Below are positions 34,883 through 45,045 of a stretch of DNA of 64,000 nucleotides, piece by piece. A program made the translations under genes and the position numbers. Below the pieces are notes generated by a model that was given only the letters and a program-made list of their open reading frames with translations, ran no database searches and was not told the origin of the DNA. The DNA is from Streptomyces aquilus (lineage in GTDB: Bacteria; Actinomycetota; Actinomycetes; Streptomycetales; Streptomycetaceae), in contig NZ_CP034463.1 of NCBI RefSeq assembly GCF_003955715.1, positions 806,001-870,000 of the forward strand, written 5' to 3'. The stretch's first letter is position 1. Each line of letters begins with the position of its first letter.

Positions 34883-36922
34883 ATGGCAGGACTCACCCGC
34901 AGCAGACGGCTCCTCGGGGCCGCGTCGATGACCGCGCTGGCGACCGGAGCGGCACTGCTCTCGGGGCCCGCGCCGCTCGCGCAGGCCGACACGGTCACCG
35001 CGTCGGTCACCGTGCAGCCCGATCCGTCGTACAAGCAGGACAAGTTCGAGGGCTGGGGCACCAGCCTGGTCTGGTTCGCCAACGCCACCGGCGACTACCC
35101 CAAGGAGATCCGCGAGAAGCTCGCCGACCTGCTCTTCGGGGACGACGGTCTGGCGCTGAACATCGCGCGCTACAACATCGGCGGCGGCAACGCCCCCGAC
35201 GTGAAGGACTACCTGCGCGCCGGTGGCGCGGTCGAGGGCTGGTGGAAGGCTCCGGCGGGCACGACCCGTACCGACACCGACTGGTGGAGCGCCGACGACC
35301 CCGCCGACTGGAACCCGGACGCGGACGCCACACAGCGCTGGTGGGTCGAGCGGATCAAGCACGACATCGACCACTGGGAGACGTTCTCCAACTCCCCGCC
35401 CTGGTTCATGACCGAGAGCGGCTACGTCTCGGGCGGGTTCAACGCCAACGCCGAGCAGCTGAAGGAGAGTTCGGTCGGCGACTTCGCCGCCTACCTCGCC
35501 GGGGCGACGAAGCGGCTGGAGAAGTCCGAGGGCATCGAGGTCGACACCGTCGACCCGTTCAACGAGCCCAACACCGGCTACTGGGGCACCCGTCTGGACG
35601 CGAACGGCCAGCCGGTGGGCGGCCGTCAGGAGGGTGCGCACATCGGGCCCGCGATGCAGGAGAAGGTGCTGGCCGCGCTCGCGCCCGCGCTGAAGAAGGC
35701 CAAGGTCAAGGCCGGCATATCGGCGATGGACGAGACCAACCCCGGTCTGTTCGCGACCAACTGGAACTCCTACTCCCAGGCGTCCAAGGACCTCGTCGGC
35801 CAGATGAACGTCCACACCTACGGCACCGGTCAGCGCACCACGGTCCGCGACCTGGCCAAGGCGGCCGACAAGCCGCTGTGGATGAGCGAGGTCGAGGGCG
35901 ACTGGGGCGACGGACAGAGCTTCACCGACATGCGCCCCGGTCTGGGCCTGGCCCAGCAGATGGTGAACGACCTGCGCGAACTGGAGCCCAAGGCCTGGGT
36001 GTTCTGGCAGCCGGTCGAGGACTACGACAACATGAAGCCGGGCGGCGAGTCCGCCAAGGGCGGCAACTGGGGTTCCGTCCAGCTCCCGTTCAGCTGCACC
36101 TCGACGGACACCCTGAAGTCCTGCCCGATCTACACCAACACCAAGTTCGACACGGCCCGTAACTTCACGCACTTCATCAAGCCCGGCGACCGCCTGATCA
36201 AGGTGAACGACACCTCCAGCGCCGCCGCGGTCACCAAGGACGGCAAGGGCGCCTCGCTGGTCCACGTCAACTCCACGACCGCGCCTCGCGCGGTGACGAT
36301 CGACCTGTCCAAGTTCGGGAAGATCAAGGACAACGCGACCGTCACCCCGACCGTGACCGACGCGGCCGGCAAGCTGGTGCAGCAGGCCCCGGTCGAGGTC
36401 GTCGACGGCAAGGCGACGTACACCGTCCCCGCGCAGTCCGTGACCTCCTTCACCGTCAAGGGCGTCTCCGGTGTCGCCAAGGACGCGAGCCTGTTCAGCA
36501 AGGGCGCGTCCTACACGCTGACCGGTGTGCAGAGCGGCAAGGCGGTGACCGTCGGCGCGAACGGCACGAACCTGGTCATCAACTCGGCGAACGGCACGGT
36601 CGCGCAGGAGTGGCGCCTTGAGGCCAAGTACGGCAAGAAGGGCAGCAACCGGGCCCGCTACGTCTTCGCCAACCCGGCCGAGGGCAAGCGGCTCGCCGTA
36701 CGGGACAACGTGCCGGTGATCGAGCCCGACACCGGCGACCGCGACCCGGCGACGGAGTGGATCCTCTCGACCACGGGCGACGGCACCTGGACGCTGGTGA
36801 ACCAGGCGACCGGGCGCCTCCTCGAGGTCGGCGGCCAGGCGACGAACGAGGGCGCGGCCGTCACGACATGGCAGGCCAACTCCGGTTCCAACCAGCGCTG
36901 GCGGATCACCGAGGTGAGCTGA
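34883..36922 (+). CDS. Secreted GH30 glycanase, probable endo-beta-1,6-galactanase, with ricin-type C-terminal domain
   Basis: A 679-residue secreted enzyme with a Tat-like signal (TRSRRLLGAAS, cleaved near LAQADT). The GH30 barrel has the acid/base Glu228 in DPFNEPN and the nucleophile Glu336 in WMSEVEGD, then a beta-sandwich that ends near residue 530. The last 150 residues are a ricin-B/CBM13-like trefoil ending SNQRWRITEVS (QxW motif). Overall layout resembles Streptomyces endo-beta-1,6-galactanases that attack arabinogalactan side chains; beta-xylanase or glucanase activity is less likely given the GH42 partner. ATG 34883 with GGGAG at 34872-34876. Confidence 0.88.
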   Translation: MAGLTRSRRLLGAASMTALATGAALLSGPAPLAQADTVTASVTVQPDPSYKQDKFEGWGTSLVWFANATGDYPKEIREKLADLLFGDDGLALNIARYNIGGGNAPDVKDYLRAGGAVEGWWKAPAGTTRTDTDWWSADDPADWNPDADATQRWWVERIKHDIDHWETFSNSPPWFMTESGYVSGGFNANAEQLKESSVGDFAAYLAGATKRLEKSEGIEVDTVDPFNEPNTGYWGTRLDANGQPVGGRQEGAHIGPAMQEKVLAALAPALKKAKVKAGISAMDETNPGLFATNWNSYSQASKDLVGQMNVHTYGTGQRTTVRDLAKAADKPLWMSEVEGDWGDGQSFTDMRPGLGLAQQMVNDLRELEPKAWVFWQPVEDYDNMKPGGESAKGGNWGSVQLPFSCTSTDTLKSCPIYTNTKFDTARNFTHFIKPGDRLIKVNDTSSAAAVTKDGKGASLVHVNSTTAPRAVTIDLSKFGKIKDNATVTPTVTDAAGKLVQQAPVEVVDGKATYTVPAQSVTSFTVKGVSGVAKDASLFSKGASYTLTGVQSGKAVTVGANGTNLVINSANGTVAQEWRLEAKYGKKGSNRARYVFANPAEGKRLAVRDNVPVIEPDTGDRDPATEWILSTTGDGTWTLVNQATGRLLEVGGQATNEGAAVTTWQANSGSNQRWRITEVS

Positions 36923-37388
36923 TCAGCCCCTGATCGGGATCGGACCCAACGCCCGGCCGGGCCTCCCCGGCCGGGCGTTCGGCTGTCCCCACACCGCTCA
37001 CCCAGACGCGGAGCGGCCCCGGCTCCGGCTCCCCGTCCGCCAAGAACTCCTCGATGATCGGCTCGAGATCTCCGGACGGGAGGTGGGCGCCGAGGAACGG
37101 CAGCTGGTCCGCGGTCACGGACCCGGTCGAGCACCTGAGCTGCCCCGCCTGCGCGTCGTGCCACACATAGAACGTCACCGGACCGGAGAACCCCAGCTCA
37201 CGGATTCGGGCCCGGATCACCGCAGCCGTCCGTTCGAACGCGGCGACCACCGCGGAGACGGAAAGCGACTCCCTGTCCCCGTCGGCCGCCCCCAGCCACC
37301 AGGTGTTGGTGTCGCACTCCGCCCGCCGGTCGGCGGGGTCCAGCACCAGCGGTTCGTCCGCCACTTCGGCGATCCATGTCAGCAGCAC
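36906..37388 (-). CDS. Hypothetical protein, 160 residues
   Basis: Starts GTG 37388 (MLLTWIAEVADEPL). It is soluble, mixed alpha/beta and acidic, with no family I recognise; the body (FSGPVTFYVWHDAQAGQLRC) looks like a real folded protein. The last 17 bp overlap the end of the convergent GH30 gene, and the final 25 codons run through the GH30 terminator hairpin, so the C-terminal tail is probably not conserved. It diverges from an FAD monooxygenase across a region of phased TGTCGG repeats. Confidence 0.6.
   Translation of the reverse strand: MLLTWIAEVADEPLVLDPADRRAECDTNTWWLGAADGDRESLSVSAVVAAFERTAAVIRARIRELGFSGPVTFYVWHDAQAGQLRCSTGSVTADQLPFLGAHLPSGDLEPIIEEFLADGEPEPGPLRVWVSGVGTAERPAGEARPGVGSDPDQGLISSPR
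36948..36979 (+). terminator. Terminator of the galactan operon
   Basis: AACGCCCGGCCGGG (36948-36961) pairs perfectly with CCCGGCCGGGCGTT (36966-36979), a 14-bp stem with a 4-nt loop, 26 bp after the GH30 stop. Confidence 0.8.
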
Positions 37389-37403
37389 CGCTCAAGTGTC
37401 CCG

Positions 37404-37451
37404 TGTCGGTGTCCTGTCGGGACTGTCGGTGCGGTGTCGGGGGTCTGTCGG
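37404..37451. promoter_or_regulatory. Five phased TGTCGG direct repeats
   Basis: TGTCGG occurs at 37404, 37415, 37424, 37435 and 37446, spaced 11, 9, 11 and 11 bp, close to one helical turn. It lies between the divergent 160-residue unknown (start 37388) and the FAD monooxygenase (start 37523). The pattern looks like a tandem binding site for an OmpR- or SARP-type regulator; the binder is not known. Confidence 0.5.
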
Positions 37452-37522
37452 CGGGGGACCGGAGGCTTTCCGGAGGTCCTGCCGGCGCCCGGTCGGCAGG
37501 CGTACGGCAGCAAGGAGTCGTC

Positions 37523-38656
37523 ATGACCACGCATGTCACGATCATCGGCGCCGGCCTCGGCGGGCTGACCCTCGCCCGTGTCCTGCATGTCCACGGCATC
37601 CCGGCCACGGTCCACGAGGCGGAGGCCTCCCCCGCCGCGCGGGCGCAGGGCGGGATGCTCGACATCCATGACCACGACGGCCAGGCGGCTCTGGAGGCGG
37701 CGGGGCTGATGGACGAGTTCCGCGCTCTCGTCCTGGAGGGCCGGCAGGCGATGCGGCTCCTCGACGAGGGTGGGGCCGTCCTGTTCGAGGAGGCCGACGA
37801 CGGTTCGGGTGGGCGCCCCGAGGTGCTGCGCGGCGAGCTGCGCCGGACGCTGCTCGACTCGCTCCCGGCCGGGACCGTCCGGTGGGGTCACAAGGTGACG
37901 GGCACGCGTGCCCTGGGCGAGGGCCGGCACGAGGTGACCTTCGCCGACGGCGACACCGTCATCACCAGCCTGCTGGTCGGCGCTGACGGCGCCTGGTCCC
38001 GGGTGCGGCCGCTGCTGTCGGGTGCCGAGCCCCGCTACATCGGCATGTCGTTCGTGGAGACGTATCTCTTCGACGCCGACACCCGGCACCCGGCCGCGGC
38101 GAAAGCGGTCGGCGGGGGTTCGCTGCTCGCGCTCGCCCCCGGCAAGGGCATCCAGGCCCACCGGGAGAAGGGCGACACCCTGCACACGTACGTGGCGCTG
38201 ACGCGGCCGCAGGAGTGGTTCGCCGCCGTCGACTTCGGTGATCCCGTCGCGGCCACCGCACGGATCGTACGAGAGTTCGACGGCTGGGCGCCGGAGCTCA
38301 CCGCCCTTCTCACGGACAGCGACACCGCTCCCCTCCTGCGCCCCCTGCACGCGCTGCCCGTCGACCACCGGTGGGAGCGCGTGCCCGGGGTCACTCTGCT
38401 CGGCGACGCGGCCCACCTCTCGGCCCCGAACGGCGAGGGCGCCAACCTCGCCATGTACGACGGCGCCGAACTCGGCAAGGCCCTCGCCGCGCACCCCGAC
38501 GACGTCGAGGCCGCCCTCGCCGAGTACGAGCGGTCCCTGTTCCCCCGCAGCGCCCGGGCCGCCGCCGACGGCACCCGCCTCCATGAGCTCCTCTTCGGCG
38601 ACACCACACCCCACGGCCTGATCAGCGCGTTCACCGAGGACGAGCCGACCAGGTGA
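37523..38656 (+). CDS. FAD-dependent monooxygenase (PHBH/TetX-like)
   Basis: A 377-residue flavoprotein with GAGLGG at the N-terminal Rossmann motif (HVTIIGAGLGGLTLARVL) and GDAAHLSAPNGEGANLAMYD, the DG/GD region that contacts FAD. This is the group A single-component aromatic hydroxylase fold. Some relatives oxidise tetracyclines. ATG 37523 with AAGGAG at 37512-37517. It lies 107 bp before a DGPF/ECF42 pair on the same strand, and upstream lie five TGTCGG repeats. The substrate is unknown. Confidence 0.92.
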   Translation: MTTHVTIIGAGLGGLTLARVLHVHGIPATVHEAEASPAARAQGGMLDIHDHDGQAALEAAGLMDEFRALVLEGRQAMRLLDEGGAVLFEEADDGSGGRPEVLRGELRRTLLDSLPAGTVRWGHKVTGTRALGEGRHEVTFADGDTVITSLLVGADGAWSRVRPLLSGAEPRYIGMSFVETYLFDADTRHPAAAKAVGGGSLLALAPGKGIQAHREKGDTLHTYVALTRPQEWFAAVDFGDPVAATARIVREFDGWAPELTALLTDSDTAPLLRPLHALPVDHRWERVPGVTLLGDAAHLSAPNGEGANLAMYDGAELGKALAAHPDDVEAALAEYERSLFPRSARAAADGTRLHELLFGDTTPHGLISAFTEDEPTR

Positions 38657-38763
38657 GACCGAGAAGAAAACGTCCTGCCGGTGATGTCGAGATCCCGCGT
38701 CCGGCTCCGTCCCCGGGGTGTACGCGGCCACAATGGGCCGCACCAGCACCGAGGAGAGCGATC

Positions 38764-39171
38764 ATGGCCAAGTACCTGCTGCTCAAGCACTACCGCGGCG
38801 CCCCTGCGGCGGTGAACGACGTGCCGATGGACCAGTGGACGCCGGAGGAGATCTCGGCGCACATGCAGTACATGAACGACTTCGCGGAACGGCTGGAGAA
38901 GTCCGGCGAGTACGTCGACGGTCAGGCGCTCGCCCCGGAGGGGTCGTGGGTCCGCTACGGCGGTGAAGGGCGCCCGCCGGTCACCGACGGACCGTTCGCC
39001 GAGACCAAGGACCTCATCGCCGGCTGGACGATCATCGACGTCGACAGTCACGAGCGGGCCCTGGAGCTGGCCGCGGAGCTGTCCGCCGCGCCGGGGGCGG
39101 GCGGCAGGCCGATCCACGAGTGGCTGGAGGTCCGGCCGGTCATGAGCGCGCACTGCACGGTCACGGAGTGA
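38764..39171 (+). CDS. YCII/DGPF-domain protein, partner of ECF42 sigma factor
   Basis: A 135-residue protein with the family signature TDGPFAETKDLIAGW and a C-terminal EVRPVM strand. DGPF (YCII-related) proteins are encoded next to ECF42-group sigma factors and are their usual targets or partners. ATG 38764 follows GAGGAGAG. Its stop overlaps a possible GTG start of the sigma gene, so the two are coupled. The biochemical role of DGPF proteins is not known. Confidence 0.9.
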   Translation: MAKYLLLKHYRGAPAAVNDVPMDQWTPEEISAHMQYMNDFAERLEKSGEYVDGQALAPEGSWVRYGGEGRPPVTDGPFAETKDLIAGWTIIDVDSHERALELAAELSAAPGAGGRPIHEWLEVRPVMSAHCTVTE

Positions 39172-39179
39172 CCCCACCG

Positions 39180-40325
<1,146 letters not shown>

Positions 40326-40398
40326 CGGGGCCGCCGCATACGACCAGGCCGAGACGACCGACACAACCAACGGGCCGTACCGACAGGGGGAGACAGGC

Positions 40399-40785
40399 AT
40401 GGAAGCAGGGTCAGCGGGGCCTTCGGGCCCTCGGCTCACGGGAGTCGGCGTCGGGGTCATCCTCGGCGGGGTGACCGCGGTGGTGTCCGTCACCGCGATC
40501 GGGAGGGCCTGGGCCACGTGCGACACCGGCAACGGTGCGGCGGCCAACGCCATGACCTTGCTGTTCCTGACTCCTCTCCTCTGGATCGCCGCCGCCGTTC
40601 CGTGGATCGCCGTACGGAACACGCTCGGAAGACGGCACCGCAAGAGCGCCCGGGCCGCGGGGCTCGTCCTCACCCTGTGCCTGGCCTGGTACCTGGTGAC
40701 GTGGCTCGGCATGCCGGACTCCTATCCCGACCCGCTGTGCCCGGGAAACGTGCCGCCCTGGTGGCCGGGCTTCATCCCCGCATGA
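40399..40785 (+). CDS. Small integral membrane protein
   Basis: A 128-residue protein with three hydrophobic helices (GVGVILGGVTAVVSVTAIG, LLFLTPLLWIAAAVPWIAV, AGLVLTLCLAWYLVTWLGM) and a Pro/Trp-rich tail with two Cys. ATG 40399 sits behind GGGGGAGA. It follows the sigma factor by 73 bp and converges on a RibD-like gene. I do not recognise a family and cannot infer a function. Confidence 0.75.
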   Translation: MEAGSAGPSGPRLTGVGVGVILGGVTAVVSVTAIGRAWATCDTGNGAAANAMTLLFLTPLLWIAAAVPWIAVRNTLGRRHRKSARAAGLVLTLCLAWYLVTWLGMPDSYPDPLCPGNVPPWWPGFIPA

Positions 40786-40812
40786 CCGGGGCTGAAGGCC
40801 TCTGGGCGAGGG

Positions 40813-41394
40813 CTACGTCGCGGCGCCGCGGACCACGCGGTGGCGCAGGTAGACGAACTTCGACCTGAAGGTGCGGGTCTCGACCAGTTCGAGGTCCACG
40901 CGCTGCTCATGCCGGGGAAAGAACGGGTTTCCGCCGCCGACCAGCACCGGGTGGACGATGCTCCGGTACTCGTCGATCAGTCCCGCCGCGGACGCCTGGG
41001 CGGCGAGCGTCGCGCCGCCGATCGCGATCTCACCGTCCCCCGGCTCGGCCCGCAACCGCTCGATCTCCTCCACCAGATCCCCGGAGACGAGCCGGACGTT
41101 CTTCCCCTGGACCGACGACAGCGTCCGGGAGAAGACCACCTTCGGGAGCGGATTCCACAGCGCGGTCCACTCACGCGTCGCCTCGTCGAGGGTCGGGTCG
41201 TCCGGGTCGACGGTCTCCCAGTACAGCATCGTCTCGTACAGCCGGCGTCCGAGCACATGGACGTCGACCCCGCGGATCTCGTCGATCCAGAACCGGAAGA
41301 CCTCGTCGTCCGGCTCCGACCACGCGAAGTCACCGCCAGGTCCGGCGATGTAGCCGTCAAGTGAGACGTTCATCGAGTACGTCACGCTGCGCAT
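40813..41394 (-). CDS. Dihydrofolate reductase-like protein (RibD C-terminal family)
   Basis: A 193-residue protein with the family N-terminus SMNVSLDGYIAGPGGDFAW and the NADPH-binding segment IGGATLAAQASAAGLIDEY. These proteins resemble RibD reductase and DHFR folds; most are of unknown substrate. ATG 41394 is chosen because GAGGAGG lies 7 nt upstream, whereas the TTG at 41400 would touch the ribosome site. It diverges from the M48 peptidase. Confidence 0.9.
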   Translation of the reverse strand: MRSVTYSMNVSLDGYIAGPGGDFAWSEPDDEVFRFWIDEIRGVDVHVLGRRLYETMLYWETVDPDDPTLDEATREWTALWNPLPKVVFSRTLSSVQGKNVRLVSGDLVEEIERLRAEPGDGEIAIGGATLAAQASAAGLIDEYRSIVHPVLVGGGNPFFPRHEQRVDLELVETRTFRSKFVYLRHRVVRGAAT

Positions 41395-41582
41395 CAGCAA
41401 TCCTCCTCGGGGCGGCTTCGACAGTACGACTGCCGCACACCGCCGAACTCATCGCGACGCGCGGGAACGAGGCCTCCTTCGTCGAGGGGGCGCCGCGGAG
41501 CCGCCACGCACCCTGTGGGTAAGATCCGCGCACACTTTGTGAACTTCTCGTGCAGTCGCGGCACGTGGGTGGGGGTTTCTCG

Positions 41583-43187
41583 ATGTCGTTCCGACTGCGC
41601 GCAGTCCGCGCGTTCGTGCTCCTGGTCGGTTTCTTCCTCATGGGCGGAGTCCTGCTGTCGGCCATGGTGGTGTTCGACTGGCTGGTGATCACACGGCTGG
41701 TCACCGAGAAGGCGGCCTGGATCGAGCCCACGGCCGTGTCCGTCACCTTCCTGCTGGCGGTGGCGATCCTGCGCGGCATGTTCGCCTTCCTGCGGGCCGG
41801 CCGGCTGGGGCCGGTGACCGACGCGGTGGCGGTCACCCCTGACGACCAGCCCGAGCTGTGGGAACAGGTGCGGGCCGCGGCCGAAGTGACGGGGCAGCGG
41901 CCGCCGGACGAGCTGTATCTGAACGCCGAGGTCAACGCGGGCGTGGCCGAGCAGAGCCGGCTGCTGGGACTGCTGCGGGGCCGACGCCGGATGTTCCTGG
42001 GCCTGCCGCTGCTCGCCGGGCTGACGGTCCCGCAGCTGCAGTCCGTCCTCGCCCACGAGTTCGGGCACTACGGCAACCGCGACACCCGGCTCGGCGGCGT
42101 CACGACGCGCGGCCGGCAGGCGCTGATCCACACGGTGGAGGCCTTCCAGGAGGGCGGCACCCGGCTGCACTACGTCATCGGTGTCCTGTACGTCGGCTAC
42201 GCCAGGATGTTCCTGCGCATCACCCAGTCCGCAGCCCGGCACCAGGAACTCGCCGCGGACCGGACGGCCGCCCGGTACGCCGGCCGTGACGTGACGGCCG
42301 CCGCACTGCGGACGCTGCCGGTGCTCGACGCCGCGCACACCCACTACATGGAGACGTACGCCGCGATGGGCAGCGCGTGGAAAGCGCTGCCGCCGGTCGG
42401 CGAGGTCCACGGCGGTTTCCGCCGGTTGCTGGCCGCCCGGAGCGGGGAGCAGCTCGCCGCGCTGCGCGCCGGTCAGCGGCCGCCGCGGCCACACCCGTAC
42501 GACTCCCACCCCCCGCTGGCGGAGCGGATCGCGCTGATCGAGGGGTTGCCCGCCGATGACCGGCCCGAGCAGTCGCCCGCTGACCCGACCGACGAGCCGG
42601 CTTCCCTGACGCTGCTGCGGAACGCGGACCGGGTGTTCGCCGAGCTGGAGACGCGCACGTCGGCGCCGGAGGCGGCACTGCTGCGGCGCATGAGCTGGGA
42701 CGACCTCACCATGGCCCGAGCGGTCGCCGACGCCGAGGAATGGTCCGGGCCGTTGCGGCTCGCCGTGGCCAGAACGCTGCGCTCGGAGGCGGACGCAGTC
42801 CGTGAGACCACGTCCGGGGAGACGGCCGACGGCCTGCTGCCCGGCCTGGAGGAGATACTCGACGCCTTCGACCGCGGTCTGCTGTGGATGGAGATCGCCG
42901 ACCGCATGCCCAAGCCGTATCAGGCGGCTCGGCTGACCGGGCAGTCGGCCCGCAACTTCATCCGGCCCAGGATCTTCGACGGCATCGCGGGCCTGATCCA
43001 CCTGCGGCTCGCCGAGTCCGGTGACGCCGTACCGGACATCGCCTGGTCGGGGCAGCCGGGGCTGATCCTGCCCGAGTCGTGGGAGAAGGGCATGGACGAC
43101 GCCATCGACGCGGCCGTCGCCGACACACCCGACACCGCTCCCCTGCGCACCCTGCTCGCGGAAGGGTCCGGGTCCGGGACCGGATGA
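41583..43187 (+). CDS. M48-family membrane metalloprotease (HtpX-like)
   Basis: A 534-residue protein with two N-terminal membrane helices (AFVLLVGFFLMGGVLLSAMV and a second near residue 50). The zinc motif is HEFGH at 158-162 (SVLAHEFGHYGN) and the third ligand Glu is in HQELAADRTAARYAG. The extra 250-residue C-terminal region has no recognised domain. ATG 41583 with GGGTGGGGG upstream. HtpX-like enzymes degrade misfolded membrane proteins; that role is inferred. It converges with an AadA-like gene. Confidence 0.9.
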   Translation: MSFRLRAVRAFVLLVGFFLMGGVLLSAMVVFDWLVITRLVTEKAAWIEPTAVSVTFLLAVAILRGMFAFLRAGRLGPVTDAVAVTPDDQPELWEQVRAAAEVTGQRPPDELYLNAEVNAGVAEQSRLLGLLRGRRRMFLGLPLLAGLTVPQLQSVLAHEFGHYGNRDTRLGGVTTRGRQALIHTVEAFQEGGTRLHYVIGVLYVGYARMFLRITQSAARHQELAADRTAARYAGRDVTAAALRTLPVLDAAHTHYMETYAAMGSAWKALPPVGEVHGGFRRLLAARSGEQLAALRAGQRPPRPHPYDSHPPLAERIALIEGLPADDRPEQSPADPTDEPASLTLLRNADRVFAELETRTSAPEAALLRRMSWDDLTMARAVADAEEWSGPLRLAVARTLRSEADAVRETTSGETADGLLPGLEEILDAFDRGLLWMEIADRMPKPYQAARLTGQSARNFIRPRIFDGIAGLIHLRLAESGDAVPDIAWSGQPGLILPESWEKGMDDAIDAAVADTPDTAPLRTLLAEGSGSGTG

Positions 43188-43214
43188 TCGATACGTCGAT
43201 CCCCCTGGGCACGG

Positions 43215-43985
43215 TCAAGGCGCCGGCCCCGCCGTTCGCAGCCGGTCGATCTCGGCGAGCACGCGGTCCACGTGCGGACGTACCCGCGCCCGCAAGGCGG
43301 TGCTCCAACTCTCCTCTGAGTAGGGGGCGTTGAGATAGAGGTGCCTGGCGTGTTCGAGGACGGGGCGGTGGTCCGGCGGGAGTCGGGGGAGGGCCCAGTC
43401 GGCGGCCGTGTCCTTGGAGCTGATCCGGCCGGTGGCGAGCGTGGTCCAGATTCGGGCGAGGGTCAGCAGGACGTTGCGGGTGTCGCCGTCCAGGTCGGCG
43501 AGCAGGGCGGGGATGCCCGCCAGGCTCGCCCGGGCCAGGTCCGTCGGCGGCACCGGGTCGAGGAGCTGCGCCGGGCGCGGGCCGGTCAGCGGGTGGTCGC
43601 CGGTCAGTGTGGTGGTGATGAGCAGGCTCAGGTCGGGCATCGGCTCCGGCCGGGGGACCTCCCCGGCCTCGTAGGCGGCGCGCAGCCATTCGCCGTAGAG
43701 GAAGTCGCCGGTCGGCGGGTACCGCCAGGGCCGGACCTGGGACTGGACGACGGCGGTGAGCTCGACGGGGCGGGTGCCGTTCCCGGTGCCGGAGATCCGT
43801 AGCAGGCCGTCGAGGAGTGACCGGCGCTGTCCTTCCTCCATGGGCTGCCGGATGACGACCAGGATGTCCACGTCGCTGGCCGGTCGGAGGCCGCCCAGCA
43901 CGGCCGAGCCGTGGAGATAGCTGCCGAGGGCGTCTCGCCCCAGCACACGGTCCACCAGCGCCACGATCTCCCGCACCTGATCCAC
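43215..43985 (-). CDS. AadA-like aminoglycoside nucleotidyltransferase family protein
   Basis: A 256-residue nucleotidyltransferase. HGSAVLGGLRPASDVDILVV carries the GS-x9-DxD catalytic motif seen in ANT(3'') enzymes, followed by PVELTAVVQSQ, which supplies the third carboxylate, and a C-terminal helical DUF4111 domain. Start GTG 43985 behind GGAGAGG. The family adenylylates streptomycin and spectinomycin, but chromosomal Streptomyces copies vary in substrate, so resistance is a possibility only. No biosynthetic cluster is adjacent. Confidence 0.87.
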   Translation of the reverse strand: MDQVREIVALVDRVLGRDALGSYLHGSAVLGGLRPASDVDILVVIRQPMEEGQRRSLLDGLLRISGTGNGTRPVELTAVVQSQVRPWRYPPTGDFLYGEWLRAAYEAGEVPRPEPMPDLSLLITTTLTGDHPLTGPRPAQLLDPVPPTDLARASLAGIPALLADLDGDTRNVLLTLARIWTTLATGRISSKDTAADWALPRLPPDHRPVLEHARHLYLNAPYSEESWSTALRARVRPHVDRVLAEIDRLRTAGPAP

Positions 43986-44080
43986 CGCCCCAGCCTCTCC
44001 CCCGGCCCCGCGCCGCGCCCAGCGATTTACCGCTGCGACCGGCGCAGGTGCCGAGGTCGGACCCCACGTAATCTCTCCCT

Positions 44081-45037
44081 GTGCCCGCCTCCCGCCTGCA
44101 TCGCGTCGCCGTCCTCGTGCTCGAGGGTGCGAAGCCGCTCGACGTCGGAATCCCGGCGCAGGTCTTCACGACCCGCGCGAGCATGCCGTACGAGGTGCGG
44201 GTGTGCGGGGCGACGCCGGGGCTCGTGACCGGCGGCGACGGCCTCGCGTACTACGTCGAACACGGCCTCGACGCCCTCGCGTGGGCCGACGTCGTCTTCG
44301 TCCCCGGCTACCGGCACCCGGACCGCGACGACCCGCCGCCGACCGTCGTCGACGCGCTGGTCGCCGCCCACGACCGGGGCGCGCGGCTCGCCGCCATCTC
44401 GACCGGCGCCTTCGCGCTCGCCGCGACGGGCCTGCTCGACGGCCGGCGCGCCACGACGCACTGGCACTACACACGCGCCCTCGCCGCCAGGCACCCCCTC
44501 GTCCAGGTCGACGAGAACGTGCTGTTCGTCGACGAGGGCAGCGTGCTCACCTCCGCCGGTGCCGCCTCCGGGATCGACCTGTGCCTGCACATCCTGCGCG
44601 GGGACCTCGGAGTGGCCGCCTCGAACCATGCGGCCCGACGGCTCGTGGCCGCCCCCTACCGCAGCGGCGGCCAGGCCCAGTACGTGCCGCGCAGCGTGCC
44701 CGAGCCGCTCGGTGAGCGGTTCGCCGAGACGCGCGAGTGGGCGCTGCACCGGCTCGGCGAACCCCTCACCCTCGACACGCTGGCCGCGCAGGCCGGGGTC
44801 TCGGCGCGCACGTTCTCCCGGCGCTTCGTCGAGGAGACCGGGTACACGCCGATGCAGTGGGTGATGCGCGCCCGCATCGACCTGGCCCGCGAGCTGCTGG
44901 AACGCTCCGAGCGCAGCGTCGAGCAGATCGCCGCCGACGTGGGGCTCGGCACGGGTGCGAATCTGCGCCTGCACTTCCAGCGCATCCTCGGGACGACCCC
45001 GAGCGAGTACCGGCGCACCTTCACCAAGGGCGAGTGA
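44081..45037 (+). CDS. GlxA-family AraC transcriptional regulator
   Basis: A 318-residue protein with an N-terminal DJ-1/PfpI-like domain (RLHRVAVLVLEGAKPLDVGI) in which the usual nucleophile-elbow Cys is replaced by Ser/Thr (AISTGAFALAATGLL), so it is a non-enzymatic sensor. The C-terminal AraC HTH pair is LDTLAAQAGVSARTFSRRF and SVEQIAADVGLGTGANLRL. GTG 44081. GlxA-type regulators often respond to small polar metabolites. It precedes GAPDH in the same direction, separated by a hairpin. Confidence 0.92.
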   Translation: MPASRLHRVAVLVLEGAKPLDVGIPAQVFTTRASMPYEVRVCGATPGLVTGGDGLAYYVEHGLDALAWADVVFVPGYRHPDRDDPPPTVVDALVAAHDRGARLAAISTGAFALAATGLLDGRRATTHWHYTRALAARHPLVQVDENVLFVDEGSVLTSAGAASGIDLCLHILRGDLGVAASNHAARRLVAAPYRSGGQAQYVPRSVPEPLGERFAETREWALHRLGEPLTLDTLAAQAGVSARTFSRRFVEETGYTPMQWVMRARIDLARELLERSERSVEQIAADVGLGTGANLRLHFQRILGTTPSEYRRTFTKGE

Positions 45038-45045
45038 CCCGCCCC

